A stretch of 64,000 nt of DNA from positions 2,666,001-2,730,000 of the forward strand of contig JANCIK010000009.1 in the NCBI GenBank assembly GCA_028532985.1, in the 5' to 3' direction. Position 1 is the stretch's first letter, and each line of letters starts with the position of its first letter. This document shows positions 43,401 through 51,393 of the stretch, piece after piece. Both the position numbers and the translations under genes were made by a program. The stretch is from Stropharia rugosoannulata (Eukaryota > Basidiomycota > Agaricomycetes > Agaricales > Strophariaceae). Under the pieces are notes generated by a model. That model had not been told where the DNA came from. It did not search any database and saw only the letters and a list, made by a program, of their open reading frames with translations.

Positions 43401-46400
43401 GACACCGACACCGACACCGACACCGATACCGACACTGCAGTCGCTGGATCAGGAGTCCAGACGACAACATCCAACAGTTCAACACCGGTGCCATTCAGTT
43501 CTGCCGATTCAACACCGGAACCGTTCCGCACTCCGGATGTGCGATGGCGCATGTCTATAAATATGCCGATACCAGACGGACAATCCCCGACAGAGACACT
43601 GCTGTCATCAATATCGGAAGTCTCCGAGTCAGAGGTGTCGGGTGCCACCGATGTTGAAGGCATATCTCCGACACCAAGAGTCAGACAAAAACCACGGCTG
43701 CAAAGAAAAACGACCATACAACAGATTGCAGATACACAGCCGGTTCCCCCAAATGCATCAAACAAACACAACAAAAATGTGTCTGTTGCAATTGGTCCTT
43801 TGAAGAGGGCAAGACAAGCAAAAACAACCATTATTCATTCCCCTGTTGAAGATTCTCCGCAAAATTCCGGCAGGATAGAACAACGAGATGACCCACACAC
43901 ACCAGTATCGGGTCCGGCGCCGACCCGAACTTTGAGCAACCGGGCAAGAAAACGAACTGAGAAGGGTCGGGCATATGATCAAATGGTCGGATCTAGTCCG
44001 ACAGTAGTTGGCTCCTCACCTATAGCAGACGGAGAAAAGACAATGTTACAGTGATCATGTATTAACATAAATATATAAATTCATTCACTGGGCTCAATAT
44101 AATATGGACAAAGGAATATATACAGATATTTATCACAAAAATAATGTAGACTACTTTTTAGACTTCGAGACCTTGGCGATTGTGGTGCGTGGACGTCCAG
44201 TTTTCGTTTGATTCTCCTGCTGGCACTGTTCTAAATCTGCATCACGCTTTCGTTTTCGCACCACACGTTCCCTGATGGTACTTCCCCACTCGACAGGCTT
44301 CACAGTAGAATTTGATGGACCAGCTACTGGAGATTGCACAGCAGATGACGGCCTACCTTCACACTGAGCAACTGCTGGTGGGGGCTCTTGACCTCGGGCT
44401 GGTGTACATCGCTCGCCTCCGGATCTTGAATCTTCCTCGTCATAGTTTGTTAATGGTGAACCGCTATCCATGTACAATGCATTTATACCAGCCATCAACA
44501 ACTGTTTGCCTTCATCAGGATGGTGAGCTTTTTCGAGCAGTGCTTCAATGTTGCATTCGCGTACGGCATTCCTTTCAACCACTGGACCTGCATTAATAGT
44601 AGTCGGCCCAAATACATCCGTTGCTCGTGTTTCTGCCTCCGACATTGCCACGGAGGCAGACACCATGTCTTGTGCGAGATCTTCTTCCGGCATCGGCGTC
44701 GGCATCGGCATCAGGGGATTAGCGGTTGGTGTTGTGTTGGAATGTGGCGAAATTGTCGGTGTAACCCGATCAGTCGGTGTCACCCGATCGGTCGGTGTCA
44801 CCCGATCTGTCGGTGTCCCCGGATCGGTCAGTATCCCCGGATCGGTCGGTATCCCCGGATCGGTCGGTGTGAGCAGCCTCGGAGTTGTCGTGACTGCACT
44901 GGGGAAATCTATGAGCATTGCGTCATCATTCATGCACTCGTTATCATGTTGCTGTTCGGTTGCCGCGGAATGTCGGGCAGCAGTCTCTTCAGGCACGCTG
45001 TCCACAGGCATTGGTTGACGGAGGGGGGAGAGATGGTCCGAATGTTCATGTTGAGGACCCGATGTTTCTTCTACTTGTTCTGGTTGTGGTTCCATTTCCG
45101 CAACAGGGTTTGAAGGTGGCGCGGAATGCCTATCGGGGGATATCGGGGATGAACCGAATGTTTCCTCGGGATGGGACAGCAACTCTGCATCTGTCAAAAT
45201 TACATTTCGCCTTGAGACTCTTCCCGCTGGACCTATGTGAGGCGCCACTGAGCAGCCCACCTTTGACGCAATGCGAGAAATGGCGTCGTAGTTTTGGTTC
45301 ACCTGCTGTTCTATGCGATGCAGGTGTTTCCCTTGACTGACCTGTTCATCCATTACTTGTGAAATGTCGTCTAAAACGACACAAACATCAAGAAGTGTCT
45401 TCACCAGAATTTCGCCAAGCGTTGAAGGTTTTGCTTGCGAGCTGCTGTCAAAATATTCTTCCAAAGGTTTAAGCAAGTCTCCGAGTTGTGAATGCAGACC
45501 CAAGGGTGAAGGCGCACGTCGGGCCCGACCCGAAGATGTCGGACGGGATTCTGCTCGCCTGGTGCGTAGCCCTTGCCGCGGACGTGCTTCTTCTACCATT
45601 TCCGGTTGTTCTTCGGCCTCACTTTGGTCTGCATGCTCTTCTGCGCGAGCGGCATCGGTTTCCCCTGCGTCGGAGTACACCGAATCGGAGTCGGAGTCGG
45701 TCGTTGGTGAACTATCGTACCCATCATCGGTAACGACATTGATCTTGGCCCTGGCCTTGCCTTGACCATCAGCTGTGTCATCGACCTCACACTTCACCTT
45801 CATTTTTTTGCAGCACATGCACGCAATGGGCCCTCCGCGGTGTTTCTCGTATTTGATGCGCTGTTGGAGCGTGTGCTTGTCGTTATAAAAGCAACCGTGC
45901 GACCCCTTCGCACAGCGCTTGCATAATTGATGTGCCGGGACAATGTGCGCTTGCTTGCGGGCCTTCGCTCGTTCCAAGGGCTTGTAGTTAGTCCCGCTAT
46001 ATTCCTCTGCGTCGATTTGGAACCACTTCTGTCGTATGGACTTCCGTGTGACACGCGACTTGTGCTCAGAAGTTGTCGCTGTGTTACTGGACTGGGGCAT
46101 CTGCTGTATCCAAACTTCGGGCCTGATGCTTGGGTTGGGAAGGCAAGGGACGGGTTTCACTGTTGCATCCTCCATTTCGACATCGTGATCAGGAACTGTC
46201 GGTTCCACCTGTCGTTCTTTTCCCTTGAGTGATGGAATTGGCGCCTGACTTGCAAGCCTTGGAGGCCCGAACTTCGGCGCTGTCGGAGTCGGTGCCGGCG
46301 GGGGGCTTGTGGTTGGAGGTCCGCAGAAGTCTTCTACATGTTTGTTTGGGGCTAGTGTTGAGCTTGGTGGCCTGAGCTGCGCCGCTGGTGGTGCTGGGGG

Positions 46401-48789
46401 CAGGTCGGTGGTCGGCGGGTCCGGAGATACCCCGAGCAGTTCATCTCGGTCCTCATCCGAAGTAATCGTCGGTTTGGATTTGAACACCTATCCGTGACAG
46501 TCAACATCATTGTCTGGATTCCTCGCACTCAAATACCTACCTTCCGATGTTTCGCTTTCTTTGTCACTACATCGTCTTGCGACAATGTTTCCCAACCATG
46601 GACCTCTGGATGAATCAGTAAGTTTCTATTTCAATATCACTTGTGCTTACCGACTGCCTTTTCTTTTCCCTTTCCTTTGGACTCCTTCGGTAACTTATTC
46701 TTCTTTTGCCCCCTTGCTGGCCTTGCCATAGCCTGTTCCCCTGCTTCGCTGACCTTCGTTTCAGTTTCCTTTTCTTTCATCGATTCCGTCGCTGGGATTG
46801 CCTTTGAATTTGTGCCTGCATCTCCCGTAAACCATGACGGTATGGGGTTGTCTACATGGAAAGGTTACAATAATGAATACATAGACACTATCTGTCAAAC
46901 TGTGTTAACTTACCACCAAATAAACTGACTTTTGAAATCCCAAGCTCTTCTTCCTGCATATTGAGCATCGTCTTCATACCCAAAGTCATACGTGTACTGA
47001 GGTCTTTGAACGACATTGTTTTCTTTGATTCGGTAATTGCAAGGCCATAATGATAGACATAGTCAATTATTGTCCATCCAGTGGTTGCTCTGTTCTTTTT
47101 TGTACGACAGAGCTAGATAACGCGTTTATTGACGCGTCTGTGAGTGATATGCGTCTGTTCAAGACGAGATAGTAGTACTCACCTCAAATGAACGCCCATA
47201 GATATTATTCCATCCCCCTTCTAACGCGGCCTGATCCTTGCGAACCCACATATCCACCAGCAACTTGTGGAATTCCATGCGCGACGCCAGAAAATCCTGA
47301 TTGGTATCAATTGAGGTCGACATTGAGCACGTGAGGGTAGTAGATGATGAGGGAGCAGGCGACAGAAGGATGTGGGGAAGAGCGGAGGCGCGCCGGACGT
47401 GGTGACGGAGTGGAACAAGATGGTGCAAGTTGAAGTCGGCAACGATCCAATCATATCAACGGCTGCCAAACAGTGCCAAAGTCGGTCATCTGACAGGTCC
47501 ATCACCGATGTCTTCGGCATGTAGCCGATAGCTATCGATAAGTACCACCCTTGCCTGTCATCTTATATCCTTGTATTGTGTTTCTACATGGCACACTGTA
47601 AGTCAGAATTTCTTATGAATAACTGTATTATAAGGGACATTATATAGGCAACCTAAAGAGAAAGGTTGATATCAGCGTAGCTTGACAAGAAAATCACATA
47701 CCTATAAATGTAATGGCAGGCCAAACTGATGTATGACACTCGGTTTTACTAGTAGTAGCGGGCGGAGGTTGTTTATGAAATATTGAATATACAGGTTTGG
47801 ATAGGCTCTTAACATACATAAAAATGGCTCCGATGATAGGACATGGGTCATAGTAGAGGCAGCGAGGTCTGTGAAGAGGTACTGACAGTTGGTACCGTCG
47901 GTGCCCTTGGGGCCCCGACTGGCACCGTGTCGGGACGTCACCGGGATATGACTGTGGCTGTGAGCCTGGATTCCGGCAGAATGGAGCCGTGACTTATGGT
48001 ACATATTTAGAATCCGGTTCCGTCTGTTAGGTACGGTCAATATCTTAAATTAGATTCCCCAGGAACAGGACTATAGTATATAGTATATATTTAGATCCTG
48101 AATACACTATTATGTACGGTACCAGGGGACTGTTCTATGTGAACAGGATTCCTATCATATGCCTTTCCAAATCGGAAGGCTAGACTCATTCGTGCAATGG
48201 ACTTACAATGACGGTAAAACATGTGCTGATTGTTGGGCTTGGGACTCTGTTCGCAATGAATTGCGGATGCTAGCTGCCAACGACCTTAGTGAGAAGGATT
48301 TGCAGCTCATGCGATCCATTATTGCACCTACGGCGTCTGGCGCAGGTTCTCAGAAGCGAGACCACCACTCTGGAGGGCGTGATCAAGAACAACAATCCGA
48401 CCCTGGGCCTTCAGCGTCTGGCACGGGCTCTCAGAGGCCGGGTCGGGATTCTGGAAGGCGCGATCAGGAACGACGATCCGATCCTGGACCTCCGGCGTCT
48501 GGGTCATGTTCTCAGCGGGAAAGCCGCAACCCATTCAACATCGTGGTGAAGAACAAAGAGGATAGTCGCCGACCTGTAGGTCCGCAGCTACAAGGTCCCA
48601 AATTCCGTCGCAAGACGTATTCGGTAAGGTACACCGCTCACCATAAATACTTAACTGATATGTTAATTGCCTTAGATCAATATGACGGCGGTGCCGAGCA
48701 CACCAGTCAATTCGCGTCCATCTCAGGATAGTCAGAATCTTAGACGCTCTGGTCGTATTCGGGAAACTCCACTTAGATATCGCGGATAA
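22494..48789 (+). CDS. ORF3 of the presumed CACTA unit, split by two insertions
   Basis: Exons traced: 22494-22608, 22655-about 22960 (poorly resolved), about 23005-23730, then after the 2.5-kb insertion 26267-26597, 26647-26715, 26771-26842, 26893-27188, 27234-27289, 27343-27714, and after the KDZ element 48147-48623 and 48676-48789. The frame is open from 23005 onward once the insertions are removed (AAG GAC ATG GAG; TTT CAA then GAT TCC). The protein has an N-terminal PPGQLCRPGQGGY motif, an acidic/basic low-complexity part with KK(E/Q)VVQSDVEEV repeats, a folded middle (around HGRPGPVAKTLDIACG), a Cys motif CADCWAW near the C-terminus, then about 2.5 copies of a 27-residue ASGxGSQ...SDPGP repeat, ending RRSGRIRETPLRYRG. 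Function unknown. Collinearity with Tnp2 and ORF2 suggests transposon cargo. Confidence 0.6.
23733..26264. mobile_element. 2.5-kb non-coding element with 11-bp terminal inverted repeats
   Basis: The element starts CAGCAAATCTG and ends CAGATTTGCTG, with the dinucleotide AT on both sides (23731-23732 and 26265-26266). Removing the element and one AT restores ORF3 (KKD-M-EVVQSD). The ends are rich in TATAGTAT-like steps. Inside, diverged copies of a (T/C)CAATGAGCCCTTAAACG-like motif occur near 24757, 25388, 25699 and 25873, each followed by a C/T-rich stretch. No transposase was found, so it is non-autonomous. I cannot assign a superfamily. Confidence 0.75.
27756..28075 (+). repeat. Left terminal inverted repeat of the KDZ element
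   Basis: 320 bp, ungapped match to the complement of 47822-48141 with four differences. All four are CG versus TG or CA. Confidence 0.97.
28092..29130 (+). pseudogene. Probable TET/JBP-like Fe(II)/2-oxoglutarate dioxygenase (cargo)
   Basis: Proposed exons are 28092-28181, 28242-about 28356, 28397-28541 and 28587-29130. The last exon holds the signature region: MTPFHRD (the HxD iron ligands), then FDILINIG, FELPGLRVKMPY and NGTIIAMSSSFGPWHA. The last includes a later histidine and fits the double-stranded beta-helix of fungal TET/JBP proteins, which oxidise 5-methylcytosine. The upstream exons (around DCMPIINEACIIKDL and ILFWYLPNSL) fit the N-terminal part of such proteins as I remember them. 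Two in-frame TGA codons (28615-28617, 28675-28677) interrupt the last exon before the HxD motif, so the copy is probably dead unless these lie in an unrecognised intron. The exon 2 donor is ambiguous. The start lies only 17 bp inside the left terminal repeat. Confidence 0.55.
29159..30971 (-). pseudogene. KDZ cargo protein with acidic low-complexity tail, one in-frame TGA
   Basis: Exon 1 (30971-30780) starts MDSNAPGHIGRVPFP. Exon 2 runs from 30727 to the stop at 29159. A TGA at 30229-30227 breaks the second exon, but the same frame continues on both sides (SGSVA-stop-PGQNLQ), giving about 585 residues if ignored. The N-terminal part (LPYWYNITAEV, then YFYWWNLPGNDILQSIPSYVD) looks globular. 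The middle contains CSSCAQWKSM followed by a helical stretch, and the tail is very rich in Asp, Glu and Ser. I do not recognise a family. It sits directly downstream of the transposase on the same strand and converges on the dioxygenase gene, whose stop is 29 bp away. Confidence 0.55.
34450..34920 (-). repeat. Gypsy 3' LTR
   Basis: 471 bp, ungapped match to 40207-40677. Preceded on the minus strand by a G-rich polypurine tract (GAAGGGGGGG) next to position 34921. Confidence 0.95.
34932..37172 (-). pseudogene. Gypsy Pol, C-terminal part: RNase H, integrase, chromodomain
   Basis: This frame begins within the reverse transcriptase-RNase H junction and stays open to the end of Pol. Visible in order: RNase H (PYRVEADSSDFATGAVLSQ, then IHDKEMLAVIRALEEWRHFL), the integrase zinc-binding region (HDTKVAGHAGR and CKTCDLC), the integrase core (VDFIVELPLSNG, LSDRGPQFIAEF, HPQSDGQTERVN) and a C-terminal chromodomain (YEVEAILNSR, FLVKWKGYGYEENSWE). 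The chromodomain marks it as a chromovirus, a clade that tends to target methylated-histone chromatin. It was separated from the upstream Pol frame by two single-base deletions between 37085 and 37200, so the polyprotein as read here is broken. Confidence 0.88.
37084..38913 (-). pseudogene. Gypsy Pol, N-terminal part: protease and reverse transcriptase
   Basis: The aspartic protease shows LVDCGADQCFISR (a Cys replaces the usual Ser or Thr next to the catalytic Asp). The reverse transcriptase shows FFIKKKDGSLR, then LNAMTIKNRYPLP and the active site YLDDILIYTKT. After EWR the normal text (PKSCKEVQSFLGFVNFY, then CRFIEDFSHHARPL) is found in a second frame for about 35 codons and RNase H in a third. 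Each change needs one missing base, in CC and TTTTT runs. The start overlaps the Gag stop in another frame and has no ATG, so Pol is probably expressed by frameshift or reinitiation. The frameshifts may be real or homopolymer errors. Confidence 0.88.
38910..40190 (-). CDS. Gypsy Gag
   Basis: An open frame of 426 codons, starting 17 bp inside the 5' LTR. A Ser/Pro-rich N-terminus and a coiled-coil-like segment (residues about 45-90) are followed by the retrotransposon gag domain (PKPFDGSREKGRSFLNSC, then FAEYVDAFK-like motifs in RSAEEYVDAFKDLV) and a CCHC knuckle CYRCGKPGHISRDC near the C-terminus. The tail is acidic. The length and order are usual for a fungal chromovirus. No damage was seen. 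Confidence 0.9.
   Translation of the reverse strand: MGPVLDAYCPRKRPRTPTPLPASMSMDTDASASPEAGNTLSRPALTLTSLLEYVDHNNAIFRKELADVSSSLHTIRTLLETTLASSHSAPAPAPPAPRDPPPHLDAHTAPAAAVSTVSRLKPASPKPFDGSREKGRSFLNSCTIYFALAGSQFPDEFSRVLWALSFMNEGRAAQFSKRAMMSGFSDFNLRSWDAFEAVFIRDFCEQHEAEHPQLALESPSYHQGCRSAEEYVDAFKDLVLKSGYIDQKALIMKFCRGLSPSLDSQVANLPSESRPASLQGWYERAVEVARNRETNQLFRAAHPTPSGPPAASRSSASPATVPRASLPIIPAPRAPAAPALPLGAPMDIDRARSAGKTPPTCYRCGKPGHISRDCPRAFDIRHMTLTELQEQLEHMHAAEGQEDAIPVDERKEDDVQEEEDFVHHDE
40207..40677 (-). repeat. Gypsy 5' LTR
   Basis: 471 bp, three CpG-type differences from the 3' LTR. The sequence that follows on the minus strand (GTACAAAAGCCTCTGC) shows no TGG-type tRNA primer site, so the priming mode is unclear. 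Confidence 0.95.
41865..44054 (+). CDS. KDZ cargo protein, HMG-like middle and acidic repeat tail
   Basis: Exons of about 41865-42137, 42211-42510, 42566-42691 and 42750-44054 join by GT-AG introns. The frame is open throughout and the product has about 670 residues. The N-terminal half resembles uncharacterised basidiomycete proteins (ELWTAKEKEILKTHLEGY, then RVFNWFRNNGRK). It contains a segment (REWIGHYQGAKKTIKEELTD, then EERVQYLKELEIWQQ) with the look of an HMG-box-like helical fold. The part from 42750 (FQRWAPQEYNLFLRKY and YHWNFFVNEIYLPDG) may be a second globular domain. The tail has a (TD)n run, Ser/Pro-rich text and basic patches. No stop was found, so this is one of the few KDZ genes that look intact. 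Inference: a DNA-binding accessory protein. Confidence 0.6.
44151..47323 (-). CDS. KDZ cargo protein with two zinc clusters
   Basis: Five exons: 47323-47183, 47112-46914, 46851-46651, 46605-46541 and 46488-44151. The joined frame has no stop, giving about 980 residues. The N-terminal module (ASRMEFHKLLVDMW, then WTIIDYVYHYG and IPSWF) is also present in the remnant at 12182-12802. A basic stretch follows, then two cysteine groups about 35 residues apart: CKRCAKGSHGCFYND and CMCCKKMKVKCEVDD. The second resembles a Zn(II)2Cys6 fungal DNA-binding motif. The C-terminal half is acidic, with a TDRVTPTDRVTP tandem repeat, and ends in the basic tail IAKVSKSKK. Inference: a DNA-binding accessory of the transposon. 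Function unknown. Confidence 0.6.
47822..48141 (-). repeat. Right terminal inverted repeat of the KDZ element
   Basis: 320 bp complement of 27756-28075. Its outer 30 bp also end the remnant element at 14644. Rich in CCGAC/GTCGG. Confidence 0.97.
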
Positions 48790-49719
48790 ATAGAATAATT
48801 CGGTCGTAAATCCAATAAGATAAATGTGTGACCTTGGTAGCTTGGTAATGCAATGGTAATGGATTTGTTTTGGTATACATGCATGCGTATGGGATGTGTA
48901 AGGAACTGGCATCCGCTTCTACTGATGGGCTACAGTAATTAGTCGCCTTATTACCTACCTTGATATGTAACATTATGGGGTACAGTAATTATTCGCCTTA
49001 TTATCTACCTTGATATGTAACATATGGACTTACGGCAACGGGCAGAACATTGTGCTACATTTGGGTAGCATTTGATGTTACAAATGATGCCGTTCGGTAA
49101 TTCCATCTGCTACTTAAGTATCTTTATTATGTACTTAAGTCTATCAAAGTAACCTCATTAAGCTCTTGTGGTGCAACCTTATTCATTACCTAGGTAACCT
49201 TGTAAGTCGTGTAGCAGTAACATTAAAATCTACTCGCATGTAACTTTAATTGTGATGTAACGGTAGCTTGTGTAGTGATGTACATGTAGCTCACTGTTAT
49301 ACATTCTGTACCCTTTTGTTATACATATATGTAACCAAAAAAATTAAATTGTATTGTTTACAACTACATACTGTAACCTGTAGATCTACAGGTGGGTAAC
49401 AGCTAGGAGTCTACCCATTTTTTTTACAGTGAATGTAATGGGGATGCAAGTTAAATGCAAGTGTCACTGCGAGGTTGCCAGCAGTTTGTTTGCGCCCCGG
49501 CAGTTCCCGGAGATCATATGTTTGAGAATTCATAATGCACAGGTTGCAGCGTTAACGTACGTCCTGTTGTCCTTTGGGATCTCACTCTACTCCGGTCGCC
49601 ACTGTGCAATCAAGTTTACAAACTATACAACCCAAGTTTACAAGGTATACAACACATAAGGATCAAATTCAAAGCCCAACAATCTTTGTGTCAACAGATG
49701 CCGACACTTCGTACTCCAA
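48790..49719. repeat. AT-rich spacer with a tandem duplication and many GTAAC motifs
   Basis: About 47 bp (GGCTACAGTAATTAGTCGCC...TTGATATGTAACAT) is repeated in tandem at about 48927-49023. From 48960 to 49400 GTAAC occurs about ten times (for example TATGTAAC, GGTAACC), which resembles the subterminal repeats of CACTA-type elements. No gene was recognised. Confidence 0.5.
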
Positions 49720-51390
49720 CTACAGTCCCAGTGTTGTCTGCGCCGGCACTGTACAGCGCCATACAAAGACTCCATCTTTCCCCAGTAAGCTCATGTCCTG
49801 CTCCTCTAGCCATGCCGCCTCAACGCCTGTCGCCACTTCTATTGCCGGGGCAACTTTGACCGCACCCGTCTCATCCGTACTTGCACCTTGTAGGGGTAGT
49901 GTTGGCTGCACAACCTTCACAGATATCCTTTCGTCTTCGGCCAAAGGCACCTGGTCAATCACATTGATCACCAAGTCCGCGTTTTTATCACTTCCTCCCG
50001 AGGCAGATTTCGTATTGCGCAATGTTATATTCTGCATAAATCTGTGTACAGTAGACTTGGAGTAAAGCCCTGTATGCACGGTCGTCTTGTGGATTGAAGC
50101 GCAGATTTGGCAATAAAACTGCCGTCAATATAGACTCCCGCCATTCCCGAAAGGAGGGTGTACTCAGATGTATTCTTGATCTTTGCCTAAATAAAAGTGA
50201 TTCAGGATATCATATGGCAGGGAAGGAGAAAATCATGCACCTCAAGATACACCCATACATCAATTTTGGGCACGCAAACCCAGCTAATATCTGCGTCGAG
50301 TGTAAGACGTGTAATGGTAACCATATGCCCATTTCCATCGCTTGGAATGTTGATCTGCCCCGGGACCACAAATGTTGCGCTGACCGTACCCGCACCCTTG
50401 GGGTCAACTTGTAGCTCTATGTGAGACATATTTTCTTCTGTACTTGACTTATGGATGCTAAAATTTCCCATTCTGAAGGGCGCCGCGGCCGCAGCACTTC
50501 TCGCAGTCCGCACACGGTCGCGCGCTACATTGTTGGTGCTCTGAGAAATGGGTGGAGGAGGTGGAACAGCGACCGACAGTTTCCACGGCTTGGGCTTAGG
50601 AATGCCAATGCTCGTAGATTGCGTAGCCGTCTTTCCAATCCTCTCCTGTACTCTGTGTGATAGACGCTTTGTAGGTTAGATCGACCGTGCGCTCTTTATC
50701 CTGCATGTCTACACGCAAATCATACCCGGCGGTCCACAAGGCATTCTTCACGACTTCGGGATCAGAGATTTAGTACATCTCCATTCAAAGACAATTGGAC
50801 GCACCATAGGTCAGCACAATCAGCACATCTTCCTCTTTCTGGGCAACCACATTCACTACTGCTTGCAAAAGCAATTTCTCATCTTCCGCGGGAGGTGCAA
50901 CCCTCTTCTCTTGCTCCGCGATCATCACTGCCAGTTCCTCGAGTTCCGGCTCCAGAAGCATCACGCGGTCGTCCAGCGCATCGGCCTGCGCATCGTAGAC
51001 ACGTACGACCGCAGCCAGCTGGTCAACCGCCAGATTCTCCGTGCGCGCTGAGGTGACGTACCGTTCCACGCCAAGTATTGTCTTCTGTGCGCGCGCCAGC
51101 GCTTTCTGCGTCCTTGTTTGCGTCTTGCGCAGTGCGACAAGCTCGGGCGGTGCGACTGCCCTAGGCGCTGGCGGTGCTGTCGAAATTGTGACATCGTGGA
51201 TCGTCGCCGAGCCTCGGCCCTCGACCCTGTACATTTTGGTGAAGGGCGCAAGAGGCAGGATAATGCATGCGCCTCACCTTAAGCAGTCCGTGTCCAATGC
51301 ATTGGGGAGACTGCGCACGACTATCCGGTTTTGGCCCGCCTTTACTGCTACATCGAATACGCGAGTAACCTCTGCGAGCTTATTAAACTG
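49720..51390 (-). pseudogene. DUF4139 / mucoidy-inhibitor-A-like protein, decayed
   Basis: Minus-strand pieces in order: EVTRVFDVAVKAGQNRIVV and LPNALDTDCLR (near 51370-51290), an intron, VEGRGSATIHDVTIST followed by a coiled-coil segment (51234-50800), an intron with donor GTGCGT, NALWTAGYDLRVDMQ and STGEDWK (near 50720-50620), then SIGIPKPKPWKLSVAVPPPPP, KIKNTSEYTLLSGMAGVYIDG and FIAKSAL, and finally RFMQNITLRNTK with VFVWRCTVPAQTTLGL. This is the DUF4140-DUF4139 architecture. A loss of about 20 bases after GEDWK shifts the frame, and a longer deletion after FIAKSAL removes the conserved block that normally follows. The upstream introns splice cleanly, so the decay is recent. The cellular role of the fungal family is not known to me. 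Confidence 0.75.
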
Positions 51391-51393
51391 CTA

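Larger units (their letters stand above)
27756..48141. mobile_element. Complete KDZ-type DNA transposon (20.4 kb including a nested gypsy)
   Basis: The boundaries are defined by 320-bp inverted repeats (CACATAGAACAGTCCCC... and complement) and by the 7-bp direct repeat AACAGGA at 27749-27755 and 48142-48148. Inside are a probable TET/JBP-like dioxygenase gene (+), an acidic protein gene (-), the KDZ transposase (-), an HMG-like gene (+) and a zinc-cluster protein gene (-). Without the gypsy insertion the element is about 14.2 kb. Several genes carry in-frame TGA codons, so it is probably dead. Transposons of this class mobilising TET/JBP genes in basidiomycetes have been described (Iyer and colleagues, 2014). 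Confidence 0.9.

Noticed and set aside
44520..45113. Plus-strand ORFs with GVTRSVGVTRSVG-type repeats
   Set aside because: Antisense of the TDRVTPTDRVTP repeat in the minus-strand cargo gene.
47702..48040. ORF pair at 47702-48040 (-) and 27857-28159 (+) with the same protein start
   Set aside because: Both lie in the terminal inverted repeats of the KDZ element; the shared text reflects the repeat, and there is no other sign of coding.
48925..49023. CRISPR-like repeat
   Set aside because: Only two adjacent copies with no spacer, in a eukaryotic setting.
50785..51234. Stand-alone coiled-coil gene
   Set aside because: Its sequence is one exon of the DUF4139 relic and splices with its neighbours.
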